From: Prolixibacteraceae bacterium
GTDB taxonomy: Bacteria; Bacteroidota; Bacteroidia; Bacteroidales; Prolixibacteraceae
Direction of reading: 5' to 3'
NCBI GenBank assembly: GCA_029975525.1
Contig: JARKOX010000045.1
Span: forward strand, 47,490-111,489
Length of the DNA stretch: 64,000 nt
Shown here piece by piece: positions 36,793 to 46,948 of this stretch (its first letter is position 1; each line of letters starts with the position of its first letter). The notes below the pieces were generated by a model that made no database searches, was not told the DNA's origin, and was given only the letters and a program-made list of their open reading frames with translations. The position numbers and the translations under genes were made by a program.

Positions 36793-38280
36793 TTGAACCC
36801 GTTTCGGAAATTATTAGGCGACACGGCTATTTACGGTGTGAGCAGCATCGTGGGCCGGTTTCTCAACTGGTGGCTGGTACCTTACCATACCGGCATTTTC
36901 AAGCCCGATGAATATGGGGTGGTAACCAACCTCTATTCGTATGTGGCCTTTGCAATGGTTTTGCTCACCTACGGCATGGAAACCGGCTTTTTTCGGTTTG
37001 CCTCACGCAGCAACGACCAGGAGAAGGTGTATTCCACTTCGGTGATTTCGCTTTTTTCCACGTCGTTGCTGTTTATTATTCTGGTTTGGTTTTTCCGGAC
37101 CGATCTGGCTTCGCTGATGCAGTACCCCCACCATCCGGAGTACGTGTGGTGGCTGGCGCTCACCGTCAGTATCGATGCCTGCACGGCGATCCCGTTTGCC
37201 CAGTTGCGCCTGAAAAACCGGCCGATGAAGTTCCTGTTCGTCAAAATGGTCAACATCGGGCTGAATATCGGGTTCAACGTTTTTTTCCTCAGCCTCTGCC
37301 CGTTCCTCCTGAAACATTTTCCCGACTCGTTTATTCGGCACCTCTATTCGCCCGAAATCGGGGTCGGTTATGTTTTTATTGCCAACCTGCTCGCCTCGCT
37401 TTCCACCCTGTTCCTGCTCTACTTCGAGATTTTCAAAATCAAGCTGGTATTCGACCGCAAGCTGCTTTTGAAGATGCTCGATTACTCCTTCCCGATTTTG
37501 GTGGTGGGCGTTGCCGGAATGGTAAACCAGAACATCGATAAAATTCTGCTGCTGTTTCTGCTCCCCGAATCGCAGGATCCCATGTTCCAGGTCGGAATTT
37601 ACGGGGCCAACTACAAACTGGCCGTGCTGATGAACATGTTCATCCAGGCGTTCCGGTATGCTTTCGAGCCTTTTTTCTTTTCGCGAAGTTCGTCCGAGTC
37701 GGCCGACGACCCGAAAATTTATGCCATTGTCATGAAGTATTTCGTCATTTTCGGCCTGATTATCTTCCTGGGAATGATGTTCTACCTCGATATCGTAAAA
37801 CTGCTGATCGCCGCGGAATACCACGAAGGCTTAAAAGTGGTACCCTTAATTTTACTGGCCAACCTCTTTTTCGGAATCTTTTTTACCCTTTCCATCTGGT
37901 TCAAACTGAAAGACATGACCCGTTACGGCGCCTACATTGCGCTGCTGGGAGCCGTCATCACCCTGGCACTCAACTTCCTGCTGATCCCCACCATGGGATA
38001 TATGGGATCGGCCGTGGCTGTGCTGGTCTGCTTCCTGGTGATGATGATCGTTTGCTACTTCTTCGGACAGAAATACTACCCCATCCCCTACGATCTCAAA
38101 CGGATGGGGACCTACTCCCTCTGGGCGGTGCTCTTTTACGGCAGTTCCCTTCTGACCGCTTCCTTGCCGCTACTCCCCAAATTGTCGCTGAATACCATAC
38201 TGATGCTGGCTTTCCTGGGATTGATTTTCCGGAAAGAAAAAACCGAACTTCAGGCTATCCTGAAAAAAAATAAAAGATAA
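36793..38280 (+). CDS. Polysaccharide biosynthesis protein / oligosaccharide flippase (Wzx/MATE-like)
   Basis: Polytopic; KLLGDTAIYGVSSIVGRFLNWWLVPYHTGIFKPDEYGVVTNLYSYVAFAMVLLTYGMETGFFRFAS; TTG start. Confidence 0.88.
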   Translation: MNPFRKLLGDTAIYGVSSIVGRFLNWWLVPYHTGIFKPDEYGVVTNLYSYVAFAMVLLTYGMETGFFRFASRSNDQEKVYSTSVISLFSTSLLFIILVWFFRTDLASLMQYPHHPEYVWWLALTVSIDACTAIPFAQLRLKNRPMKFLFVKMVNIGLNIGFNVFFLSLCPFLLKHFPDSFIRHLYSPEIGVGYVFIANLLASLSTLFLLYFEIFKIKLVFDRKLLLKMLDYSFPILVVGVAGMVNQNIDKILLLFLLPESQDPMFQVGIYGANYKLAVLMNMFIQAFRYAFEPFFFSRSSSESADDPKIYAIVMKYFVIFGLIIFLGMMFYLDIVKLLIAAEYHEGLKVVPLILLANLFFGIFFTLSIWFKLKDMTRYGAYIALLGAVITLALNFLLIPTMGYMGSAVAVLVCFLVMMIVCYFFGQKYYPIPYDLKRMGTYSLWAVLFYGSSLLTASLPLLPKLSLNTILMLAFLGLIFRKEKTELQAILKKNKR

Positions 38281-38319
38281 AAAGAACCAAAATATATTAG
38301 ATTTGTAAAAACTTCTGAG

Positions 38320-38760
38320 ATGGAACCATTAACTATTGCCCTGGCCAGTGACCACGCCGGATTTGACAAAAAACAGGCGGTGAAAAAATACCTGGACCAG
38401 AAAGGGATTCCTTACCACGATTTGGGCTGCTATTCCAACGAAAGCTGCGACTATCCGGAATTTGCCCATGCGATTGCCAATGCCATCAGCAATGGCGAAT
38501 TTCCGCTGGGTATCACCTTTTGCGGAAGCGGCCAGGGAATCAGCATTACGGCCAACAAACACCAGCAAATCCGCTCGGCGCTTTGCTGGATTCCCGAGAT
38601 TGCCCGGCTGGCGCGCCAGCACAACGACGCCAACATTTGCGCAATTCCCGGCAGGTTTGTTACCGACGAAGAAGCGATTGCCATTGTTGACGCTTTCCTG
38701 AATGCCCAGTTTGAAGGCGGCCGGCACGAACGTAGAATTAAAAAAATTCCGCTGATGTAA
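38320..38760 (+). CDS. rpiB: Ribose 5-phosphate isomerase B
   Basis: IALASDHAGFDKKQAVKKYL; DYPEFAHAIANAI; GITFCGSGQGISITANKH; HNDANICAIPGRFV. Confidence 0.95.
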   Translation: MEPLTIALASDHAGFDKKQAVKKYLDQKGIPYHDLGCYSNESCDYPEFAHAIANAISNGEFPLGITFCGSGQGISITANKHQQIRSALCWIPEIARLARQHNDANICAIPGRFVTDEEAIAIVDAFLNAQFEGGRHERRIKKIPLM

Positions 38761-40131
38761 ATGACCAACAGCGAGCAAATATTTATCAGGGATTCAAAAA
38801 TTGCATTTGACCGGAAACATCGTGCGACCCTGCGTCATAACATTTCAAAATATGACCAGGCCGTTGCGCGGGGCAGGCAACGCTATTCCCATTTTCAGCA
38901 GGCGCGTGAAAAGGCCTCTTTTCTGAAAGGGTGTGCGGTTGCCCGGTTACCCGAACTTTTGCTCGAGTTTGAAAAAAACATCACCGCCCGCGGCGCCCGG
39001 GTTCTGTGGGCACGCGACGCTGCCGACGCCACCCTTTTCATCGAAAATATTTTAAAGGAAAACGATGCCCGGTTACTGGTCAAAAGCAAGTCGATGATTT
39101 CAGAAGAGATCGGCCTGAACGAACACGCCGCCGAATGGGGAGCCGAGGCCGTGGAAACCGACCTGGGAGAGTTTATCGTCCAGGTGGCCGGCCAGAAGCC
39201 CTACCATATTCTCACGCCGGCCATGCACAAATCAAAAGAGGATGTGGCCTCGCTTTTTCACGAAAAATTCGGAACCTCCGCCGAAGCAACTCCTGAACAA
39301 ATCACCCGTTTTGTCCGCAAAAGATTGCGCGAAAAATTTGTGACAGCCGATGTGGGCATTACCGGCGCCAACTTTCTGGTCGCCGATGTGGGCGGCGTGG
39401 GGTTGACCGAAAACGAAGGAAACGGCCTGATGACAGTCTCCTTTCCTAAAATCCACATCGTAATTGCCGGCCTCGAACGGGTCATTCCGTCGGTCGCCGA
39501 TCTGCCTTTCTTTTTTCAGCATCTGGCCGCCCACGGAACCGGACAGGCCATTTCAGTTTACAACTCGTTGTTGCTGGGGCCCCGCACAGCGGCCGAAACC
39601 GACGGTCCGGAACAGATGTACGTGATCCTGCTCGATAACGGGCGTTCGCAACTGCTTGCCGAGCAGGAGGAGTCGGCAGCCCTGAAATGTATCCGCTGCG
39701 GCGCCTGTCTCAACGCCTGCCCCATCTACCAAAATGTGGGTGGCTACACCTATGCGGCGACCTACACCGGCCCTATCGGTTCGGTTATCACCCCGTTTTA
39801 CAACGGATTCCGGGAGTTTGGCCACCTCAGTTTCGCCTGCACCGTTTGCGGGCGTTGTTCCGAAGTGTGCCCGGTAAAAATTCCGCTGCACGAGCTGCTG
39901 CTCCTGAACCGTCACCGGAAAATCACCGCTGAGGAAACCTCTTTCGGCTGGAAAGCCGCCCTCAAAACCTTTGGTTTTCTTTCCCGGAAACGTTCGCGGC
40001 TCGACCTGGCCGGCGGACGTTGGAAAAACCGGCTGGCCCGAATCGCCGGCCATCCGTTGGGAAAAAACAGAGAAATGCCCCGGTTTGCCCCCCTCTCTTT
40101 CAGCAAACAATGGAAAAATAAAATAGCGTAA
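38761..40131 (+). CDS. lutB: LutB/LUD-domain iron-sulfur protein (lactate utilization-like)
   Basis: LLVKSKSMISEEIGLNEHAAEWGAEAVETDLGEFIVQ; two 4Fe-4S motifs CIRCGACLNACPIY and CTVCGRCSEVCPVKIP; ATG directly abuts the rpiB stop. Confidence 0.9.
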   Translation: MTNSEQIFIRDSKIAFDRKHRATLRHNISKYDQAVARGRQRYSHFQQAREKASFLKGCAVARLPELLLEFEKNITARGARVLWARDAADATLFIENILKENDARLLVKSKSMISEEIGLNEHAAEWGAEAVETDLGEFIVQVAGQKPYHILTPAMHKSKEDVASLFHEKFGTSAEATPEQITRFVRKRLREKFVTADVGITGANFLVADVGGVGLTENEGNGLMTVSFPKIHIVIAGLERVIPSVADLPFFFQHLAAHGTGQAISVYNSLLLGPRTAAETDGPEQMYVILLDNGRSQLLAEQEESAALKCIRCGACLNACPIYQNVGGYTYAATYTGPIGSVITPFYNGFREFGHLSFACTVCGRCSEVCPVKIPLHELLLLNRHRKITAEETSFGWKAALKTFGFLSRKRSRLDLAGGRWKNRLARIAGHPLGKNREMPRFAPLSFSKQWKNKIA

Positions 40132-40133
40132 TT

Positions 40134-40577
40134 ATGTTGTCGAATACCTGTAAATATGCCTTGCGTGCACTGATCTATCTTGCCAAGTATTCCAAGGAGG
40201 AAAACCGGATCGGGATCAAAAAAATTTCAGAAGATTTGGATATCTCTTCCCCTTTCCTGGGAAAAATTCTGCAGAACCTGGTAAAAAAGAAGCTGCTGGT
40301 TTCAACCAAAGGCCCCAACGGCGGCTTTGCGCTGGCCCGTAACCTGGAAGCGATCACCCTGTGGGACATTGTCATTAATGTCGACGGGGAGGAGTTTTTC
40401 ACCAACTGCCTGATCGGACTGGGCTCCTGTAAAACGCACGACGCTTCGAAGCCGCTTTGTCCCGTCCATTTCAAATACGAGGAGCTGCGCAGCCAGATTG
40501 CCACGTTCTACCGGGAGACAACGCTGAAAACCATCAGCGACGATATCAAAAAATTTGAAGATCTGGTCAAGCTTTAG
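40134..40577 (+). CDS. Rrf2 family transcriptional regulator
   Basis: MLSNTCKYALRALIYLAKYSKEENRIGIKKISEDLDISSPFLGKILQNLVKKKLLVSTKGPNGGFALAR; three C-terminal-half cysteines. Confidence 0.93.
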   Translation: MLSNTCKYALRALIYLAKYSKEENRIGIKKISEDLDISSPFLGKILQNLVKKKLLVSTKGPNGGFALARNLEAITLWDIVINVDGEEFFTNCLIGLGSCKTHDASKPLCPVHFKYEELRSQIATFYRETTLKTISDDIKKFEDLVKL

Positions 40578-40592
40578 CTTTCAGAAAATTTT

Positions 40593-41720
40593 ATGGCCGG
40601 TATTTACGTTCATATCCCGTTTTGCAGAAAAAAATGTTTCTACTGCGATTTTTACAAAACCACCGCCATCGCTGACAAGCAACCTTTTTTGCAAGCGCTG
40701 AAACGGGAAACCGAAACGCAGGCCGCTTACCTGGAGGGCGAAACGGTTGAAACCATTTACCTGGGCGGCGGGACCCCCTCGGTGCTTGAAATTGACGAAC
40801 TGGCTGCCCTGCTCGGGCTGTTCAGGAATCAATTCCCGGTTTCGCCCGGGGCGGAGATTACCCTCGAAGCCAATCCGGACGATCTCACGCCGGAGTACCT
40901 GCTCCACCTGCGTGCTGCCGGCTTCAACCGGCTGAGTATCGGCATCCAGTCGTTCGACGATGCGGCGCTGAAAAAAATGAACCGGCGCCACACCGCCCGC
41001 CAGGCCTTCGAATCGGTAGAAATGGCTGCCGCCGCGGGTTTCAGCCAGATCAGCATCGACCTGATCTTCGGACTGCCCGGGCAAACCACCACCCAGTGGG
41101 AAGACAACCTGCACCAGGCGCTGCAACTCCCGGCCAACCACCTTTCCGCCTACCACCTCACCTACCACGAGGGAACTCCTTTTTACAACTGGCTGAAAAA
41201 GGGGACCCTGCATGAACTCGACGAGGAAGAGAGCCTCCGCCAGTTTGAAATCCTAACCGACCTTACTGCCCGCGCCGGCTTCGAACAGTACGAAATTTCC
41301 AATTTTGCCCGCGCCGGCGCCTATTCCAAACACAACACCGGCTACTGGACCGGCAAAAAATACCTCGGACTGGGCCCCTCAGCCCACTCCTACAACGGCA
41401 GCTCGCGCCGCTGGAACATCGCCAGTCTGAAGCAATATCTGGAAAAGATCAACCGGGACGAATGCTGCTTCGAACAGGAGATCCTTACCGAAAAGGAGCA
41501 GCTGAACGACTACCTGATCACCTCGATCCGGACCAAGTGGGGCATTTCCCGCCAGTTTGTACAAACCCGTTTTGGCACCGCGATGCTGAAAACGGTCTGC
41601 GACTCTGTCAAAAACTACGAAAAAACAGGCCACGTCAAAACCGAAAACGACCGGATTCTGCTTACTCATCAGGGAATTATGATTTCCGATGAAATTATGG
41701 TTGCGCTGATGGTCGTGTGA
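40593..41720 (+). CDS. hemW: Radical SAM family heme chaperone HemW
   Basis: GIYVHIPFCRKKCFYCDFY; ETIYLGGGTPSVL; LSIGIQSFDDAALKKMNRRHTA; DLIFGLPGQT; GPSAHSYNGSSRRWN. Confidence 0.95.
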   Translation: MAGIYVHIPFCRKKCFYCDFYKTTAIADKQPFLQALKRETETQAAYLEGETVETIYLGGGTPSVLEIDELAALLGLFRNQFPVSPGAEITLEANPDDLTPEYLLHLRAAGFNRLSIGIQSFDDAALKKMNRRHTARQAFESVEMAAAAGFSQISIDLIFGLPGQTTTQWEDNLHQALQLPANHLSAYHLTYHEGTPFYNWLKKGTLHELDEEESLRQFEILTDLTARAGFEQYEISNFARAGAYSKHNTGYWTGKKYLGLGPSAHSYNGSSRRWNIASLKQYLEKINRDECCFEQEILTEKEQLNDYLITSIRTKWGISRQFVQTRFGTAMLKTVCDSVKNYEKTGHVKTENDRILLTHQGIMISDEIMVALMVV

Positions 41721-41802
41721 ATCTCCCGTTTGATAAAGATTGTTAACGGGCCTGAATTCTTTCCTGAAATCTTTATCTTAGCGGTCTTTAAATTTTGAAA
41801 GA

Positions 41803-42237
41803 ATGGAAGTTAAGATCGTCAACAAGTCGGGGAATGAACTTCCGGCTTACAGTACGGTGCACTCGGCCGGGATGGATATCCGGGCCTTTCTGCAGGAAGA
41901 GGTAATTTTGAGACCCCTCGAACGCCGGCTGATTCCTACCGGATTGTATGTGGAATTGCCGGAAGGTTATGAAGCGCAGATCAGGCCGCGCAGCGGACTG
42001 GCCCTCAAAAAAGGAATTACCGTACTCAACACCCCCGGCACCATTGACGCCGATTACCGCGGCGAAATTTGTGTAATCCTGATTAATCTTTCCAACGAAG
42101 ATTTTGTTATCAAGAACGGTGAACGGATCTGCCAGATGGTTGTGGCTTCGCACGAAAAAGTAGAGTGGCAGGTTGCCGAAAAACTGGAAGAAACCGACCG
42201 CGGAGCCGGCGGATTCGGACATACCGGAAAAAACTGA
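41803..42237 (+). CDS. dut: dUTP diphosphatase
   Basis: [78 protein letters not shown]. Confidence 0.97.
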   Translation: MEVKIVNKSGNELPAYSTVHSAGMDIRAFLQEEVILRPLERRLIPTGLYVELPEGYEAQIRPRSGLALKKGITVLNTPGTIDADYRGEICVILINLSNEDFVIKNGERICQMVVASHEKVEWQVAEKLEETDRGAGGFGHTGKN

Positions 42238-42241
42238 AAAC

Positions 42242-43996
42242 ATGACAAGCAAACCTTTATACCTGCTCTTCTTTTTGCTGGCCTTGCTGGCTGGTTGCAC
42301 GGGAGTAAAAAAAACCAGCACCCCGGCCTTGCCGCAGAAGAGTGCCGACGCGCCGGTTTCGGAGCAAAAACTGAAAGAGTTTGAATATCTCTTCATCGAA
42401 GCCCTCAAACAAAAAACGCTTGGCAACCCGCAACGGGCCGTTTCGCTGTTCGCCTCGTGCCTCGAAATCGACCCCAATTCAACGGCGGCCATGTACGAAC
42501 TGGCCAACCTGCATGTGGCCAGCAACGACCTCACCAGCGCCGCCCTGCTTCTCGAAAAAGCCATCAGCATCAACAACAGCAACAAGTGGTATAAACTGAT
42601 GCTGGCCAATATTTACCAGCAAACCAAAAAATATGCGGAAGCCGCCCAGCTCTTCGACCAGCTGCTGAAAGAAGAACCCGAGAACCACGAGTACCTCTAC
42701 ATGAAAGCCATGTTGTACTCATCGGCCAAAAACTACGACGAAGCCATCCGCGCCTTCAACGAACTCGAAAAAAAGGTGGGGCTGAACGAACAGATTTCGG
42801 TGGCCAAAGAGCAGGTTTATCTTGCGAATGGAAAAATCAAAGAGGCGTTTGCCGAGCTGCAGAAACTGATCAGCTCCAACCCGGCCGAACCCAGATACTA
42901 CGGGCTGCTGGCCGATCTCTACCTCGACCAGGGCGACAAGGAAAATGCCCTGAAACATTACCGGAAAATCCTGGAAATGGACCCCGCCAACGGATATGTC
43001 CAGTTTTCGCTGGCTACATTCTACCGCGAACAGGGCGACTCGGTCCGGGCGTTTGAGCACACCAAACTTGGTTTTTCGAGCCAGGAGGTGGATATCGAAA
43101 CCAAACTTCAGCTCTACCTGCTCATGACCGGCGAAAACTCCCCGGCCAAACTCAGCGAAGCCCAAAACGAAGAGCTCATTAAAATCCTCTTGGAAGCCCA
43201 TCCGGCCGATTTCCGGGTTTATATGGTTTATGCCGAATTCCTGATCCGCCGCGACCGGAACAACGAAGCCCGCGAACAACTGCTGAAAGTCATCGACCTG
43301 GGCAACAACGAATACCTGGTGTGGGAACAGATCCTCTACCTGGACAACGACCAGCAGGACTGGAACTCACTCTACCAGCACAGTAAAAATGTCATCAACC
43401 TGTTTCCCAACCAGCCACAGGTCTATTTCCTGCATGCGGTGGCCTGCCTGCAGCTGGAGAAACTCAACGAAACGGTTGCCGTTGTCGAAGAAGGGATGAA
43501 CTATGTGGTAGACAACCCGCCGCTGAAAGGACAGTTCCTGATGCTAAAAGGCGAAGCCAGTTACAAACTGGGCATGCTCAACGAAGCGTTTGAACTGTTC
43601 GACCAGGCCATCAAACTGGATCCGGAAAATTTTATCGCCCAGAATAATTACGCCTACTACCTGTCGCTCGAAAGCCGCGACCTGGAAAAAGCCGAACGCA
43701 TGAGCGGCCGGGTGATCGAACGTTTTCCCACCAACCCGACTTACCTGGATACCCACGCCTGGGTCCTTTTCAAAAAGAAAAACTACTCGCTGGCTAAATT
43801 TTATATGGAAACCGCCCTCTCCAACGGCGGCAGCGAAAACCCAACCCTGCTCGAACATTACGGCGACATCCTGATGATGCTCGAAAAAACCGATGAAGCC
43901 CTCGACTACTGGAACAGGGCCAAACAGTTGGGAAGCGACTCCGCTACCCTGGACCGGAAGATTAAAGAAAAAAGGTACATCGACGAGAAAAAATGA
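42242..43996 (+). CDS. Tetratricopeptide repeat lipoprotein
   Basis: Lipoprotein signal PLYLLFFLLALLAGCTG; multiple TPR units across the length. Confidence 0.88.
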   Translation: MTSKPLYLLFFLLALLAGCTGVKKTSTPALPQKSADAPVSEQKLKEFEYLFIEALKQKTLGNPQRAVSLFASCLEIDPNSTAAMYELANLHVASNDLTSAALLLEKAISINNSNKWYKLMLANIYQQTKKYAEAAQLFDQLLKEEPENHEYLYMKAMLYSSAKNYDEAIRAFNELEKKVGLNEQISVAKEQVYLANGKIKEAFAELQKLISSNPAEPRYYGLLADLYLDQGDKENALKHYRKILEMDPANGYVQFSLATFYREQGDSVRAFEHTKLGFSSQEVDIETKLQLYLLMTGENSPAKLSEAQNEELIKILLEAHPADFRVYMVYAEFLIRRDRNNEAREQLLKVIDLGNNEYLVWEQILYLDNDQQDWNSLYQHSKNVINLFPNQPQVYFLHAVACLQLEKLNETVAVVEEGMNYVVDNPPLKGQFLMLKGEASYKLGMLNEAFELFDQAIKLDPENFIAQNNYAYYLSLESRDLEKAERMSGRVIERFPTNPTYLDTHAWVLFKKKNYSLAKFYMETALSNGGSENPTLLEHYGDILMMLEKTDEALDYWNRAKQLGSDSATLDRKIKEKRYIDEKK

Positions 43997-44862
43997 CCAT
44001 CCTAAAAAAGATTACCGGAATTCGCCTGTTGGGAATGGTTATTCTCGCGGCAGCAATATTTTCATGCAAAACAGCCGAAAAAGTGGCTGAAGTTAAAATC
44101 CGCCCCATGAGTTCGGGACGACTGCTCAAAAAAGTGGAGGAAAACGCCTTCGACTACCAGCGGCTCGACATCAAACGGATCAACTGCCAGCTCGACAACG
44201 GCGACTCCAAAACCTCGTTCCGCGCCAGCCTGAAATCGATCAAAGACCGAAACATCTTACTCACTCTCAGCAAGCTGAATATTCTTGTCGGACGGGTACT
44301 GCTCACCCCCGACAGCGTGTGGTATGTCAACTACCTCGAACGGAAATATTTTGCGGGCGACTACTCCGGCCTCAGCCAGCTTTTTAACCTCGACCTGGAT
44401 TTCAACACCATCCAGTCGGTCATTTCCAACCGTGCATTTACTTTCAACGAAGACGACGATTTTGAATCGGTCGTTGAAGACGGGATGTACATGCTTCAAT
44501 CGGAAAAGGTAAAAAAGCTGTCGCGCCTCGGGATGAAAGGGAAACCCCAGCGGGTGGAACGACTGATGAAACGACTCGACGAAGATGCACTGGTGATGCA
44601 AACCCTGTTTATTGACCCGGTGATGTTTGTCCTGCGTAAAATGCAGGTGCAGGACAAAACCAACAACCGCCAGGCTGAATTTCTTTTCAATGATTTTGAA
44701 CAGGTTAACCAAAAAAACTATCCCACTTCGCTGGACATGAGTTTCAGGTCGCCCGATACCTTTATCCGCCTGAATGTGAAGATGTCGGGGTTTTCAACCG
44801 AAGAAACCGATTCGGTTACCCTGAAGATTCCGGAGAAGTTTACACAAGTTTACCTAAATTAG
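43993..44862 (+). CDS. DUF4292-like lipoprotein
   Basis: AIFSCKTAEK lipobox; LTLSKLNILVGRVLLTPDSVWYVNYLERKYFAGDY; syntenic position between the TPR protein and the M23 peptidase. Confidence 0.78.
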   Translation: MTILKKITGIRLLGMVILAAAIFSCKTAEKVAEVKIRPMSSGRLLKKVEENAFDYQRLDIKRINCQLDNGDSKTSFRASLKSIKDRNILLTLSKLNILVGRVLLTPDSVWYVNYLERKYFAGDYSGLSQLFNLDLDFNTIQSVISNRAFTFNEDDDFESVVEDGMYMLQSEKVKKLSRLGMKGKPQRVERLMKRLDEDALVMQTLFIDPVMFVLRKMQVQDKTNNRQAEFLFNDFEQVNQKNYPTSLDMSFRSPDTFIRLNVKMSGFSTEETDSVTLKIPEKFTQVYLN

Positions 44863-44893
44863 GAGTCACAAACATCAATCAAAAATTCTCTGC

Positions 44894-46084
44894 ATGAAAC
44901 GGTTGGGGGTTATTATGGGGTTGTGGTTGCTGGGAACCACCTGCTTCGGCCAGTCGCTCGACGACTTGCGGAAGAAGAAAGAGTCGGCAGCCGAACAGAT
45001 CCGTTACACCAACCAGCTGCTCGAAAAAGTCACCGAAAACCAGCAGGTAACCCTCAACAAACTTCGCCTGATCAACAACCAGATTTCGCAGCGCAACCAG
45101 CTCATCCACACGATGAACGACGAAATTTCGCTGCTTCAGACCCTTATCAACGACAACACGCTGGTTGTCGAAATCCTGACGGCCGACCTGGCTGAGATCA
45201 AAAAAGAGTATGCCGAAATGGTCCGTTTTGCCTACAAAAACCGGAATGCCTACGACCAGATCCTCTTTTTCCTTTCGGCTGAAAATTTCAACCAGGCCTA
45301 CCGCCGCTTCGTTTACGTCAAACAATACACCGAATACCGGAAAAAACAGGCACTGCTGATCTCGGCATTGCAGGATATTTTAGCGCGCAAGCTGGTTGAT
45401 CTGGAGAACCAGAAGCAGTCGCGCCGGCTGGTGATGAACGAGAAAGAGCAGGAACGGCAAAAACTGCAATCGGAAAAACAGCAACAAAATTCGGTGGTGC
45501 AGAAACTGCAAAGCCAGCAGCGCGACCTGCGCAACAAGCTGAACCAGCAGCGGCAGGTTGAACAACAGCTGGAGCGCGAAATCCAGCGGATTATTGAAGA
45601 AGAGGCCCGTAAAGCCGGCAAAACCGGGCAAAGCGGTTTTGCGCTCACCCCCGAGCAAAAACTGGTGGGCGCCAATTTCGAACAAAACAAACGGCGGCTT
45701 CCCTGGCCGGTTGAACGCGGCGTGATTACCGAACAGTTTGGCGTACATCCGCATCCGGTGCTGAAAAATGTAACGGTCCGCAACAACGGCGTCAACATTG
45801 CCACCCAGCCCGGTTCAAAAGCCCGTGCGGTCTTCAATGGCGAAGTCAGCCGGGTGTTTGGCATCACCGGCGGAAACATGGCTGTGATTATCCGCCACGG
45901 ACAGTATTTATCCGTTTACTCCAACCTGGTGGATGTTACCGTCAAAAAGGGTGATAAAGTGAATATCCGGCAGCATATCGGGACCGTCTTCACCGACACC
46001 AGCGACGGAAACAAAGCAATCCTCAAATTCCAGATCTGGCAGGAGAGCCAGAAACTCGATCCCGAAGAGTGGCTGAGCAGGTAG
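44894..46084 (+). CDS. EnvC-like murein hydrolase activator / M23 peptidase-domain protein
   Basis: Signal peptide, long coiled coil, C-terminal WPVERGVITEQFGVHPHPVLKNVTVRNNGVNIATQPGSKARAVFNGEVSRVFGITGGNMAVIIRHGQYLSVYSNL. Confidence 0.9.
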   Translation: MKRLGVIMGLWLLGTTCFGQSLDDLRKKKESAAEQIRYTNQLLEKVTENQQVTLNKLRLINNQISQRNQLIHTMNDEISLLQTLINDNTLVVEILTADLAEIKKEYAEMVRFAYKNRNAYDQILFFLSAENFNQAYRRFVYVKQYTEYRKKQALLISALQDILARKLVDLENQKQSRRLVMNEKEQERQKLQSEKQQQNSVVQKLQSQQRDLRNKLNQQRQVEQQLEREIQRIIEEEARKAGKTGQSGFALTPEQKLVGANFEQNKRRLPWPVERGVITEQFGVHPHPVLKNVTVRNNGVNIATQPGSKARAVFNGEVSRVFGITGGNMAVIIRHGQYLSVYSNLVDVTVKKGDKVNIRQHIGTVFTDTSDGNKAILKFQIWQESQKLDPEEWLSR

Positions 46085-46087
46085 AAA

Positions 46088-46876
46088 CTATTCCGGAAAG
46101 TCGATCAGATAGTAAGCCGTTGTGGTAAAAAAGTTGCGCACTCCCGGCAGGCGGGCCATCCAGGCGGCCTGTTTACGCGGTTTCAATCCAAACTTGATTT
46201 CATAATTGGGGTTCACCAGATACAACGTTTTGCGCAGCAGGCGGTAATTCTCCTTTTTCAGGATGCTCTCGAAATGTTCAATCGAGATGCCTGTTTCTTT
46301 AATCTCCAGCAAACCGTCGATGGTCGCCCTGCTCTCCCCGCCTGTTTTTAAAACGAAACGGTAACATGAAGTCGGAAGCAGATGAAAATAGGGCAGGTGC
46401 GAAAGTAACCGGTTTTGACAAACCTGCTGATGCCCGCCAAACGGGTTTTGCCAGGGCGGAAAAACCAGTAAAAAAAGCCCCTGCCTGCTCAGAAAGCGTT
46501 TCACAAATGCCATAAACCGCTCCTGGTTGTGGATATGCTCGATCACATCGCGCATCAGAATCAGGTCGAAACGATGGCCGGCAGGTTCGAGGTTGTAAAT
46601 ATCATCGCAGATCAGCGCCAGTTGGTCGCGGTCCGGATCGTCGGCAAAAAAGCGGCGGGCCAGCTCAATTTTATTCTCCGAGAGGTCAACCCCGGTAACC
46701 TGGCATCCTCTTTCCAGAAACGGTTTCAGGTTTCCACCGTCGCCGCAGCCGATTTCAAGAATCCGCATCCCGGGGTACAACGGCTGGTGCTGTTCAATAA
46801 AAGGAATCACATAACGGCGGGTTGTGTAATCCTGCTCTTCGAAGTATAATTTCCGGTTTTGATGTCGTTTTTGCAT
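46088..46876 (-). CDS. Class I SAM-dependent methyltransferase
   Basis: MRILEIGCGDGGNLKPFLERGCQVTGVDLSENKIELARRFF; ILMRDVIEHIHNQERFM. Confidence 0.9.
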   Translation of the reverse strand: MQKRHQNRKLYFEEQDYTTRRYVIPFIEQHQPLYPGMRILEIGCGDGGNLKPFLERGCQVTGVDLSENKIELARRFFADDPDRDQLALICDDIYNLEPAGHRFDLILMRDVIEHIHNQERFMAFVKRFLSRQGLFLLVFPPWQNPFGGHQQVCQNRLLSHLPYFHLLPTSCYRFVLKTGGESRATIDGLLEIKETGISIEHFESILKKENYRLLRKTLYLVNPNYEIKFGLKPRKQAAWMARLPGVRNFFTTTAYYLIDFPE

Positions 46877-46886
46877 AACCCAGTTG

Positions 46887-46907
46887 CGCCCGTAATGTTT
46901 ACGGGCG
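46887..46907. promoter_or_regulatory. Perfect palindrome in the crp/fnr - methyltransferase gap
   Basis: CGCCCGTAA-TGT-TTACGGGCG, 9-bp arms, 10 nt upstream of the minus-strand ATG at 46876. Confidence 0.5.
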
Positions 46908-46948
46908 TAAAAGTAAACTAAAAAACAACGGGGCAGGTGGGCCGGTTC

